The notes below the pieces were generated by a model. It did not search any database. It was given only the letters and a program-made list of their open reading frames with translations, and was not told the DNA's origin. This document shows positions 1 to 7,856 of a stretch of DNA of 10,241 bases, piece by piece. The position numbers and the translations under genes are program-made. The number at the start of each line of letters is the position of its first letter. The stretch's first letter is position 1. Source of the stretch: Lichenicoccus sp964245755 (GTDB lineage Bacteria > Pseudomonadota > Alphaproteobacteria > Acetobacterales > Acetobacteraceae); contig CAXTNV010000120.1 of the NCBI GenBank assembly GCA_964245755.1, forward strand, positions 1 through 10,241, read 5' to 3'.

Positions 1-235
1 CCAGCACCGGGTTGCCGAACGGGTCGTCCTGCTGCCTCTCGACGATGCCGCGGGCGAGGCCGACCAGCGCCTCCAGCCGGTCGCTGCCCACTGCAGGCCC
101 CGGCCCAGGCCCAAGCTTAGGCCCAGGCTTGGGCCCGGGCTCAGGCCCAGGGGCAGGCCCAGGGGCAGGCTCAGGGGCAGCCGCGGGGCCAGGCGACGCG
201 GACTGGCTGGGGTCGGGCGTCTGTGGGCCGTCCAT
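1..235 (-). CDS. N-terminal fragment of an unidentified protein with a Pro/Gly-rich leader (possibly phosphoenolpyruvate carboxylase)
   Basis: An open frame without stops runs from an ATG at 235 to the left edge, giving 78 residues. Residues 1-17 are polar (MDGPQTPDPSQSAS...). Residues about 18-48 are a low-complexity Pro-Gly/Pro-Ala dipeptide tract. From about residue 50 the composition becomes that of a normal folded protein: a predicted amphipathic helix (DRLEALVGLARGIVERQQ) followed by DDPFGNPVL. The return to ordinary composition, and divergence from the neighbouring DUF445 gene, support a real gene. The DPFGNPVL stretch reminds me of the beginning of alphaproteobacterial phosphoenolpyruvate carboxylases, but that is memory of the family rather than proof and I would put it at about one in three. 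The opposite strand is also open here (a Gly-Pro-rich frame), but that frame ends in no recognisable N-terminus. No clear ribosome binding site is seen before the ATG. Confidence 0.55.
   Translation of the reverse strand, partial: MDGPQTPDPSQSASPGPAAAPEPAPGPAPGPEPGPKPGPKLGPGPGPAVGSDRLEALVGLARGIVERQQDDPFGNPVL
98..186. repeat. Low-complexity GC repeat encoding Pro-Gly/Pro-Ala dipeptides
   Basis: The tract is built from degenerate 6-base words of the GGCCCA/GGGCAG type. The clearest part is a 12-base unit (gggcaggcccag) at 151-162, repeated with one change at 163-174 (gggcaggctcag) and partly at 175-180. In the minus-strand gene it encodes a proline at every second residue over about 30 residues, probably a flexible disordered leader. 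Such tracts vary in length by replication slippage. Confidence 0.7.
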
Positions 236-425
236 GGCGCGCTCCCGGTGGGGTTGCCGGCGGCGCGCCTTCCGGGCGCGGCACGTCCGCGAGCGGCAAA
301 GTTTCATGTCTGTGATCGGGCCGCAACCGGTTGCATGCTGCGCTGCAGGAGCCGCCGCCCGCGCCGGCCGTCGGCGCGGCGCAGCGACCCCCGCCCGCGC
401 CGGCTCTCGGCGCGGCCGCTCAACG
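236..425. promoter_or_regulatory. Divergent intergenic region with a 12-base palindrome and twin stem-loops
   Basis: This 190-base stretch separates the minus-strand gene from the plus-strand DUF445 gene and should carry promoters for both. The least GC-rich part is about 297-317 (caaagtttcatgtctgtgat). Next to it is the perfect palindrome gcaaccggttgc at 323-334, a possible operator. At 355-381 and 391-417 is a direct repeat, 24 of 27 positions identical, 36 bases apart. Each copy contains the same 7-base stem (cgcgccg/cggcgcg) with a 5-base loop, at 360-378 and 396-414. I see no convincing -35/-10 pair. A plus-strand frame is open through this region, so an upstream start for the DUF445 gene (for example ATG 306) is not excluded. 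Confidence 0.4.
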
Positions 426-1718
426 ATGCTAGTCCTGCCGCCGATGAGCAGCACAGCCTCCGATCCGGACCGGGCCGCCAGGCAGGTGCTCGACCGGCAC
501 CGGCGCATCGCCACCGGATTGCTGATCGGCATGGGCGTGCTCGCCCTGGCAAGCTACGGGCTGGGCCGCGGCCTGTGGCCGGGGCTGCTGCAGGCCACCG
601 CCAAGGCGGGCCTGGTCGGCGGCCTGGCAGACTGGTTCGCGGTCACCGCGCTGTTCCGCCATCCGCTCGGCCTGCCGATCCCGCACACCGCGATCCTGCC
701 GGCGCAGAAGCAGCGGCTCGGCCGCGCGCTCGGCAATTTCGTCGCCACCCACGTCTTCACCCAGACCGACATCGACCGTGCCATCGGCCGGCTGGACGTG
801 CCGGCGCTGCTGGCCGCGGTGCTGTGCGACCCGCAGACCGGCTCCCTGGTCGGGCGCGCGGTGACCCAGGCGATGCCGCACTTGCTCGACCGGCTGGAGG
901 ATGGCCGCGCGGGCGCCCTGCTGGCGCGCACCCTGCCGCGGCTGCTCAGCGGCGAGACGCTGGCTCCGGTGATCGCGCGCGCGCTGCGCGTGCTGGTCGA
1001 CAACGAACGCCACCAGGAGGTGCTGACCTTCCTGCTGGCGGAACTCAAGTCGGTGCTGCGCGGCAAGGAGGCCGGCCTGCGCATGCTGATCGAGGACCGG
1101 GTGCGCGAGCAGGGCGGTCGGCTGCTGAGCTGGGCTCTGGGCGGCTCGATCGCCACCCGCGTGCTGCTCGCCATGCACCAGGAGCTGGAGCGCACCGATC
1201 CGGACGGCTCGGAGCTGCGCGAGGCCTTCACCAGCTGGGTGCGGCGCGAGATCGACCGCATCGAGATCGATCCCGAGCGCGGCCAGGAAGTGGGCGAGGC
1301 GATACGCGGCCTGGTCGGCCACGAGAGCGTTCGCGCCTGGGGGACGGAGGTGTGGCGGCGCAGCCGGGTGATGATCGAGACCGACCTGGCGCGGCCGCAG
1401 GGCTGGCTCGCCACTCTGATCGGCGACGCCCTGCCGAGGCTGGGCGGCGTGCTGACCCGAGACGCCGGCTCGCGGGGACGGGTCGAGGCGGCGACCCGGA
1501 GCCTGGTGCTGCGCGTGCTGCCGAGCCTGCGCGAGCGCATCTCCGAGTTCATCGCCGGCGTGGTCGGCGGCTGGGACGCCGGCATGATCGTCGAGAAGAT
1601 CGAGCTGCGCGTCGGCCGCGACCTGCAGTACGTGCGCATCAACGGCACCCTGGTCGGCGCCCTGGTCGGGGGCAGCTTCTACCTGCTGCTGCGGGTGCTG
1701 TTCGGCGACGTCGAGTAG
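426..1718 (+). CDS. DUF445 family (YjiN-like) membrane-anchored protein
   Basis: The product is 430 residues, the usual size for DUF445. A hydrophobic segment near residues 22-45 (IATGLLIGMGVLALASYGLG) is followed by the most conserved stretch of the family, AGLVGGLADWFAVTALFRHP and IPHTAILPAQKQRLG. The middle is a long, charged, mostly helical region. The end has the family signature LQYVRINGTLVGALVGG leading into a second hydrophobic segment (SFYLLLRVLF), so both ends are probably membrane-anchored. The biochemical function of DUF445/YjiN proteins is not established. The start is uncertain: ATG 426 (MLVLPPMSS) and ATG 444 (MSSTASDPD) both fit and neither has a clear Shine-Dalgarno. The open frame extends upstream to base 12, but that part reads through the Pro/Gly repeat of the divergent gene and does not resemble the family. 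It is transcribed toward the suf operon but separated from it by 122 bases and a hairpin, so it is probably a separate unit. Confidence 0.85.
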   Translation: MLVLPPMSSTASDPDRAARQVLDRHRRIATGLLIGMGVLALASYGLGRGLWPGLLQATAKAGLVGGLADWFAVTALFRHPLGLPIPHTAILPAQKQRLGRALGNFVATHVFTQTDIDRAIGRLDVPALLAAVLCDPQTGSLVGRAVTQAMPHLLDRLEDGRAGALLARTLPRLLSGETLAPVIARALRVLVDNERHQEVLTFLLAELKSVLRGKEAGLRMLIEDRVREQGGRLLSWALGGSIATRVLLAMHQELERTDPDGSELREAFTSWVRREIDRIEIDPERGQEVGEAIRGLVGHESVRAWGTEVWRRSRVMIETDLARPQGWLATLIGDALPRLGGVLTRDAGSRGRVEAATRSLVLRVLPSLRERISEFIAGVVGGWDAGMIVEKIELRVGRDLQYVRINGTLVGALVGGSFYLLLRVLFGDVE

Positions 1719-1723
1719 CGGCG

Positions 1724-1739
1724 CGGCGCTTCAGCGCCG
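1724..1739 (+). terminator. Small GC hairpin after the DUF445 stop codon
   Basis: cggcgc (1724-1729) and gcgccg (1734-1739) form a 6-base perfect stem with a ttca loop, five bases after the stop codon. No T-run follows, so it lacks half of the intrinsic-terminator signature. The placement fits a 3'-end hairpin; whether it terminates is unproven. Confidence 0.35.
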
Positions 1740-1751
1740 GCGCACCGTCCT

Positions 1752-1776
1752 GCGCACCTTGACGCGTCAGGTGCGC
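1752..1776 (+). promoter_or_regulatory. 25-base dyad upstream of the SUF regulator, candidate operator
   Basis: Perfect 7-base arms gcgcacc (1752-1758) and ggtgcgc (1770-1776) flank ttgacgcgtca, whose last ten bases (tgacgcgtca, 1760-1769) are themselves a perfect palindrome. A further direct copy of gcgcacc is at 1740-1746, 12 bases before the left arm. The dyad covers where the -35 element would lie for the extended -10 at 1786-1794. Rrf2-family regulators bind dyad operators and often repress their own operon, so autoregulation through this site is a natural inference. The sequence does not resemble the E. coli IscR type 1 or type 2 motif as I know them. Confidence 0.45.
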
Positions 1777-1785
1777 GACGTCATC

Positions 1786-1794
1786 TGCTGTAAT
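1786..1794 (+). promoter_or_regulatory. Candidate extended -10 promoter element of the suf operon
   Basis: tgctgtaat reads as TGn followed by TGTAAT, five of six matches to TATAAT. It lies about 50 bases before the regulator gene in an otherwise GC-rich gap. The hexamer 17 bases upstream (gtcagg) is a poor -35, which fits an extended -10 promoter helped or blocked by a factor on the dyad at 1752-1776. Transcription would begin near 1800. Confidence 0.4.
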
Positions 1795-1796
1795 AC

Positions 1797-1813
1797 CGGA
1801 CCGCCCTGGTCCG
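1797..1813 (+). promoter_or_regulatory. Second dyad at the presumed transcription start
   Basis: cggacc (1797-1802) and ggtccg (1808-1813) are perfect 6-base inverted repeats with a 5-base centre (gccct). The site begins three bases after the -10 hexamer, where a bound repressor would block transcription or where the 5' end of the mRNA could fold. It differs in sequence from the dyad at 1752-1776. Confidence 0.35.
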
Positions 1814-1840
1814 CATCCCCTGCACATGGCGACGAAGGCG

Positions 1841-2320
1841 ATGTTGAGGCTGTCGAAACTCACCGATTACGCCGTGGTCGTGCTGGTGCGGCTGGAAAGC
1901 AGCGCCGGCGTGACCACCTCCCCCTGCCTGGCCCAGGATACCGGGATCCCGGAGCCGACGGTGGCCAAGGTGCTCAAGGCGCTCGCGGCCGCCGGCCTGG
2001 TGTCCTCGCAGCGCGGCGCGCGCGGCGGCTACCGCCTGGCGCTGGCACTGCCGCAGATCTCGGTGGCGCGGGTGATCGCCGCCATCGACGGCCCGATCAC
2101 GCTCGCCGCCTGTGTGGACGGCGCCGTCGGCCGCTGCGAGGCACAGGCCTGCTGCACCGTGCGCGGGCGGTGGGATCCGGTCAACGAGGCGATCCGCGCC
2201 GCGCTGACCCGCATCACGCTTGCCGACATGCGCGCGGACACCCCGTCGGCCTCGCGCGCCACGACGTTCCAGATCGATCCCCCGCAGGCGTCGCTTCGCG
2301 CGTCTGCCGCTGCCGAGTGA
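1841..2320 (+). CDS. Rrf2-family SUF operon transcriptional regulator
   Basis: The product is 159 residues and is the iron-sulfur-sensing repressor/activator type found at the head of SUF operons (the group named FeS assembly SUF system regulator). It opens with MLRLSKLTDYAVVVLVRLE, typical of the family. A winged helix-turn-helix covers about residues 24-65 (PEPTVAKVLKALAAAGLVSSQRGARGGY, with the family's RGARGGY wing). The cluster-binding region has cysteines at 91, 99, 104 and 105, followed by TVRGRW and a helix ending in TLADM. Rrf2 cluster proteins such as IscR use three cysteines, so one of the CC pair is probably spare. ATG 1841 is chosen by family alignment; ATG 1826 in frame would add five residues (MATKA), and neither has a well-spaced Shine-Dalgarno. 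The stop is six bases from sufB, so the two are co-transcribed. Autoregulation through the upstream dyads is inferred. Confidence 0.88.
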   Translation: MLRLSKLTDYAVVVLVRLESSAGVTTSPCLAQDTGIPEPTVAKVLKALAAAGLVSSQRGARGGYRLALALPQISVARVIAAIDGPITLAACVDGAVGRCEAQACCTVRGRWDPVNEAIRAALTRITLADMRADTPSASRATTFQIDPPQASLRASAAAE

Positions 2321-2326
2321 GGTTTC

Positions 2327-3834
<1,508 letters not shown>

Positions 3835-3838
<4 letters not shown>

Positions 3839-4605
3839 ACGGCGAGCTCAGGATCGCCGGGCTGTGCGCCGAGATTGACGATGCCGGCCACGCCAAGCCG
3901 ATCCTGAACGGCGTGGAGCTGGTGGTGCCGCCGGGCGAGGTGCACGCGATCATGGGCCCGAACGGTTCGGGCAAGTCGACGCTGTCCTACGTGCTTGCCG
4001 GCCGCGAGGACTACGCCGTCACCGCCGGCAGCGCCCACTATGACGGGCAGGACCTGCTGGCGATGTCGCCCGAGCAGCGTGCGGGCAGCGGCTTGTTCCT
4101 CGCCTTCCAGGCGCCAGTCGAGCTGCCCGGGGTAAACAACGCCAACTTCCTGCGCACCGCGGTGAACGCGCTGCGCCGTGCGCGCGGCGAGCCGGAGCTC
4201 GATGCGGTCGCGTTCCTCAAGCTGGTGCGCGCCGAGTGCCGCCGGCTGTCGATGCCCGACGACATGCTCAAGCGCAACGTCAATGTCGGCTTCTCCGGCG
4301 GCGAGAAGAAGCGCAACGAGGTGCTGCAGATGGCGCTGCTGCGCCCGCGCTTCGCCATCCTGGACGAGACCGACAGCGGGCTCGACATCGACGCGCTGCG
4401 CATCGTGGCCGACGGCGTCAACGCGCTGCGCGCGCCCGGCTTCTCCGCCCTGGTGATCACCCATCACCAGCGGCTGCTGGAATACATCGTGCCCGACCGG
4501 GTGCACGTGATGGCGCGCGGCCGGATCATACGCAGCGGCGGTGCGGAGCTGGCGCGGCAGCTCGAAGCCGAGGGCTACACGCAGCTGATCGCGGAGGCGG
4601 CGTGA
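3835..4605 (+). CDS. sufC: SufC, ABC-type ATPase of the SufBCD complex
   Basis: SufC binds SufB and SufD and uses ATP hydrolysis to change the shape of the complex during cluster assembly; despite its fold it is not a transporter subunit. The 256-residue protein has the full ATPase set: Walker A GPNGSGKST (41-49), Q-loop Gln92 in AFQAPVE, signature FSGGEKKR (153-160), Walker B FAILDETDSGLD with Asp177-Glu178, and the H-loop in ITHHQR (His210/211). The LDETDSGLD form, in place of LDEPTSGLD, is characteristic of SufC. The ATG overlaps the sufB stop as ATGA, with ggaggg inside sufB (3820-3825) as a ribosome binding site about nine bases upstream, so translation is probably coupled. Confidence 0.97.
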
Positions 4606-6056
4606 ACGCCATCCAGCCCATGCAGAGCGCGCAGCAGGTCCAGGGTGCGCAGCCGGCGCACAACGCGCAGCGCTTCCTCGATCTGTACGAGACCCGCAAG
4701 CAGACGCTGCCCGGCGCGGTGCAGGAGCGCGACGAGGCGGCGGCGCTGTTGCGGCTGTCGGGACTGCCGAAGCGAAGCCTGGAAGCGTGGAAATACACCG
4801 ATCTGCGCCTGCTGTCCGGGCTGAGCCTGCTCGGCGAGCCGGCCGCCTGCGACGCCGGATCCGCCGTCCGGCAACTCGAGCGTCTCGATCTCGCGGCCGC
4901 CGGACTGGCCGACGCGAGCCGGATGGTGTTCTTCAACGGGCGGCTCGATCCGGTGCTCTCCCGGCTGCCGGACGATGTCGACATCGAGACGGGCGTCAGC
5001 TTCGGCGCCCTGGCGCATCCGCAGCGCGAGCCGCTGGTGGCGCTGAACACCATGCTTAGCGAGGATGGGGCGCGCATCCACGTCCGCGCCGGCCGGGATG
5101 CCGGGCTGCTGCTGCTGATCCTGCTCGGCGCCGGCTCCACCGCCGGCGAGGGCGCCGCCGTATCGGCGCATCCGCGCTTCTCCGTGCTGCTGGAGGAAGC
5201 TGCGAGCCTGCAGCTGCTGGAGATCGCGCGTGGCGAAGGACTCTACGTCAACAATCCGGTGCTGGAGGTGGAGCTGCGCGAGCACGCCCGCCTGACCCAC
5301 GTGTCGCTGCAGGACGAGGCGCGGCAGGCGCTGCACCTCTCAACCGTCTACGCGGCGGTCGGACAGGGTGCCGCCTATGACAGCTTCAGCCTGGCGCTGG
5401 GCGCCATCCTGGCCCGGCACGAGGTGCATGCGCGCCTGCAGGGACGCGACGGCACGGTCCACGTCAACGGCGCCCAGCTGCTCCTGGGCACGCAGCATGC
5501 CGACCTGACCAGCGTGATCGCCCACGATGCGCCGTCCTGCACCTCGCGGCAGACAGTCAAGAACGTGCTGTCCGGCTCGGCGCGTGCCGTGTTCCAGGGC
5601 AAGATCGTGGTCGCCCGCGCGGCACAGAAGACCGACGGCTACCAGATGAACCAGGCGCTGCTGCTTTCCGACACCGCCGAGATCGACAGCAAACCCGAAC
5701 TCGAGATCTATGCCGACGACGTCAAGTGCAGCCACGGCGCCACCGCGGGCGCGCTCGACGAGGAGCAGCTGTTCTACCTGCGCAGCCGGGGCATCCCCGC
5801 CTCGGAGGCGCACGCCATCCTGGTGCGCGCCTTTCTCGCCGACGGGCTGGCACTGATCGAAGACGAGGCGGTGCGCGGCCTGGGGGGGGCGGGCGGGGGC
5901 CGGGGCGGGGCGGGGCCCCCGCGACGCACCCCCAGGGCCCCCGTANNNNNNNNNNCGCCCGGCCCGGCGGGGGGGTCGCCCGGCCCCCGCGGGGGGGGGG
6001 GGCGCGGCCGGCGCCCCCCGCCCCTCGACCGTTCCTGGCAGGAGCAAGCGGCATGA
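4602..6056 (+). CDS. sufD: SufD, Fe-S cluster assembly scaffold subunit (3' end corrupted by an assembly gap)
   Basis: SufD is the SufB paralogue completing the SufBC2D scaffold. The N-terminal helical domain includes LPKRSLEAWKYTDLR (about residues 56-70), typical of SufD. The beta-helix core ends in the conserved YADDVKCSHGATAGALDEEQLFYLRSRGI, with His378 matching E. coli His360, the residue opposite SufB Cys405. GTG 4602 is taken as start because it overlaps the sufC stop (GTGA) and has ggagg at 4593-4597; ATG 4620 is an alternative. The sequence is believable to about 5880 (EDEAVRGL). It then becomes G/C homopolymer around ten Ns, and recovers near 6024 (LDRSWQEQAA, then TGA 6054-6056). 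That stop overlaps the sufS start as ATGA, the same arrangement as the other junctions, so these last codons are probably the genuine C-terminus. About 426 plus 11 good residues already reach the usual SufD length, so most of the bad segment is extra or wrong. Confidence 0.9.
   Translation: MNAIQPMQSAQQVQGAQPAHNAQRFLDLYETRKQTLPGAVQERDEAAALLRLSGLPKRSLEAWKYTDLRLLSGLSLLGEPAACDAGSAVRQLERLDLAAAGLADASRMVFFNGRLDPVLSRLPDDVDIETGVSFGALAHPQREPLVALNTMLSEDGARIHVRAGRDAGLLLLILLGAGSTAGEGAAVSAHPRFSVLLEEAASLQLLEIARGEGLYVNNPVLEVELREHARLTHVSLQDEARQALHLSTVYAAVGQGAAYDSFSLALGAILARHEVHARLQGRDGTVHVNGAQLLLGTQHADLTSVIAHDAPSCTSRQTVKNVLSGSARAVFQGKIVVARAAQKTDGYQMNQALLLSDTAEIDSKPELEIYADDVKCSHGATAGALDEEQLFYLRSRGIPASEAHAILVRAFLADGLALIEDEAVRGLGGAGGGRGGAGPPRRTPRAPVXXXXPGPAGGSPGPRGGGGRGRRPPPLDRSWQEQAA
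5881..6023. other. Scaffold gap (10 N, 5946-5955) inside a poly-G/poly-C low-quality tract
   Basis: Bases 5881-5945 and 5956-6023 consist almost entirely of G and C runs, including twelve consecutive Gs at 5991-6002. They have no relation to the SufD family, whose recognisable sequence stops at one edge and resumes at the other. Poly-G is typical of read ends in two-colour sequencing and of collapsed assembly ends. I read this as an artefact and treat its translated residues as meaningless. Confidence 0.8.
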
Positions 6057-7306
6057 ACCAGATGGCCCCGATACACGACGTCGCAGCCGCGTCGGACCTG
6101 TCGCACCTGCGCGCCGACTTCCCGATCCTGTCGCAGACGGTGCGCGGCAAGCCGCTGGTGTTCCTCGACAGCGCCGCCTCGGCGCAGAAGCCCGAAGCGG
6201 TGATCGAGGCGATGGTGCACACCATGCGCACCCAGTACGCCAACGTGCATCGTGGCCTGCACTGGATGAGCGAGCGCACCACCGATGCCTACGAAGGGGC
6301 CCGCGACAAGGTCGCTGCGCTGATCAACGCGCCCTCGCGCGACGAGGTGATCTTCACCCAGAGCAGCACCGGCGCCATCAACCTGCTGGCGCACTCCTTC
6401 GGCGACACCATGCGGCCGGACCAGGCGGTGGTGATCTCCGAGATGGAGCACCACGCCAACATCGTGCCGTGGCAGATGCTGCGCGACCGGCGCGGCGTGG
6501 CACTCCGCATCGCCCGCATCACCGACAGCGGCGAGCTCGACCTCGAGCACCTGCGCGAGCTGCTCGCGGACGGGCGGGTCGGGCTGGTCGCTTTGACGCA
6601 CATGTCCAACGTGCTCGGCAGCGTCACCCCGGCCGCTCGCATCGCGGCGCTCGCGCACGAGGCGGGTGCGATGCTGCTGCTCGACGGTTCGCAGGCGGTG
6701 GTGCATCGTCGCGTCGACGTGCAGGCGACGGGGGCGGATTTCTACGTCTTCACCGGGCACAAGCTGTACGGCCCGACCGGCATCGGCGTGCTGTGGGGCA
6801 GGCGGGCACTGCTCGAGACGCTGCCGCCGTTCCTCGGCGGCGGCGACATGATCAGCAGCGTCAGCTTCGAGCGCTCGACCTGGGCGGAGCTGCCGCATCG
6901 CTTCGAGGCCGGCACGCCGCCGATCATCGAGGCGATCGGTCTAGGGGCGGCGATCGACTACGTGAACGCGATCGGCTTCGACCGCATCGAGGCGCACGAG
7001 GCGGCCCTGACCGAGCACGCGCTGTCGCGCCTGTCGGCGATCGAGGGCCTGCGCATACTGGGCGAGGCGCAGGACCGCGGCGGCGTATTCTCGTTCACGA
7101 TGCAGAACGCGCACGCGCACGACATCGCGACGCTGCTGGACCGCAGCGGCATCGCGGTGCGCGCCGGCAACCACTGCGCCGAGCCGCTGATGCGTCGGCT
7201 CGGTGTCGGCAGCACCGCGCGCGCGAGCTTCGGCCTGTACACGACCCGCACCGAAATCGACCTGCTGGCCGATGCTCTCGAGCAGGTGCGGGGGTTCTTC
7301 GCCTGA
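6053..7306 (+). CDS. sufS: SufS, group II cysteine desulfurase
   Basis: SufS is a PLP enzyme that converts L-cysteine to alanine and holds the released sulfur as a persulfide for cluster assembly. The 417-residue product starts at an ATG with aggag (6040-6044) eight bases upstream. Visible motifs are YLDSAASAQKP-like VFLDSAASAQKP, ANVHRG, the His133-His134 pair in EMEHHANIVPW (PLP-stacking His), DGSQAVVHRRVDVQ, and the PLP lysine Lys237 in FTGHKLYGPTGIG. The catalytic persulfide cysteine is Cys375 in RAGNHCAEPLM. The short active-site region without the long flexible loop of IscS/NifS marks it as group II. Its start overlaps the probable sufD stop, and one base separates its stop from the sufU start, so it should be made together with both neighbours. 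Confidence 0.96.
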   Translation: MNQMAPIHDVAAASDLSHLRADFPILSQTVRGKPLVFLDSAASAQKPEAVIEAMVHTMRTQYANVHRGLHWMSERTTDAYEGARDKVAALINAPSRDEVIFTQSSTGAINLLAHSFGDTMRPDQAVVISEMEHHANIVPWQMLRDRRGVALRIARITDSGELDLEHLRELLADGRVGLVALTHMSNVLGSVTPAARIAALAHEAGAMLLLDGSQAVVHRRVDVQATGADFYVFTGHKLYGPTGIGVLWGRRALLETLPPFLGGGDMISSVSFERSTWAELPHRFEAGTPPIIEAIGLGAAIDYVNAIGFDRIEAHEAALTEHALSRLSAIEGLRILGEAQDRGGVFSFTMQNAHAHDIATLLDRSGIAVRAGNHCAEPLMRRLGVGSTARASFGLYTTRTEIDLLADALEQVRGFFA

Positions 7307-7307
7307 C

Positions 7308-7856
7308 ATGCGGCACTCCCAGAATCCTGCCCAGGCGGCCCCTGCCCAGGCGCCTCCTGCCGATGCGACACCTGCCGACGTGGCGCCGTCCGAGGCACCG
7401 GACAGCCGCGAGGCGTTGTACCAGCGCCTGATCATGGAGCGGGCGCGCCGCCCCCTGCATGCCGGCGTGCTCGACCCGGCGGATCGGTCGGCGGACGGCA
7501 ACAACCCGTTCTGCGGCGACCGCGTCCACGTGACACTCGGCCTTTCCGAGGGCGGGCTGGTGCGGCGGGTGCTGCACAGCACGCGCGGCTGCGCGATCTG
7601 CGCGGCCTCGGCGGATCTGATGGCGCAGAGCGTCGAGGGACTGCATGAGGCCGCCATCCGCTCGCTGTTCGGGCGGTTCGATGCCATGCTGCGCCAGGGA
7701 TCGCCGGACTCGGCCGGCGATCCGCAGCACCCTGCCGAGGCGCTGGGGCTGCTCGGCGCATTCGAGAACCTCCGCGACTACCGCTCGCGGATCCGTTGCG
7801 CCACCCTGCCGTGGACGGCGCTGCTCGACGCCTTGCAGAGCGAGGGAACCCCATGA
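7308..7856 (+). CDS. sufU: SufU-like sulfur acceptor (IscU/NifU-N fold)
   Basis: The 182-residue product belongs to the SufU/IscU fold. Cys69 and Asp71 in NPFCGD, Cys95 in RGCAICAASADLM and Cys164 in RIRCATLPW match the four zinc/sulfur-relay ligands of Bacillus SufU (Cys41, Asp43, Cys66, Cys128). The span between the last two cysteines is long (69 residues; 62 in Bacillus), as in SufU rather than IscU. SufU takes persulfide from SufS, the job SufE does in E. coli; no SufE is present in this window. Residues 1-33 form a Pro/Ala-rich extension (NPAQAAPAQAPPADATPAD), probably disordered. ATG 7308 follows the sufS stop by one base but lacks a good Shine-Dalgarno, so translation may depend on coupling, or a later start may be used. 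The stop overlaps the sufT start as ATGA. A cluster-scaffold role instead of sulfur transfer cannot be excluded. Confidence 0.9.
   Translation: MRHSQNPAQAAPAQAPPADATPADVAPSEAPDSREALYQRLIMERARRPLHAGVLDPADRSADGNNPFCGDRVHVTLGLSEGGLVRRVLHSTRGCAICAASADLMAQSVEGLHEAAIRSLFGRFDAMLRQGSPDSAGDPQHPAEALGLLGAFENLRDYRSRIRCATLPWTALLDALQSEGTP

Noticed and set aside
12..425. N-terminal extension of the DUF445 frame to 568 residues with a Gly-Pro-rich domain
   Set aside because: The frame reads antisense through the Pro/Gly repeat of the divergent gene and then GC-rich intergenic DNA. The DUF445 family begins near the first hydrophobic segment, and 430 residues is its normal size.
5881..6040. Novel Gly/Pro/Arg-rich C-terminal domain of SufD, or a G-quadruplex regulatory element
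   Set aside because: The homopolymer runs flank an N gap and interrupt a conserved gene; sequencing and assembly error explains them more simply.
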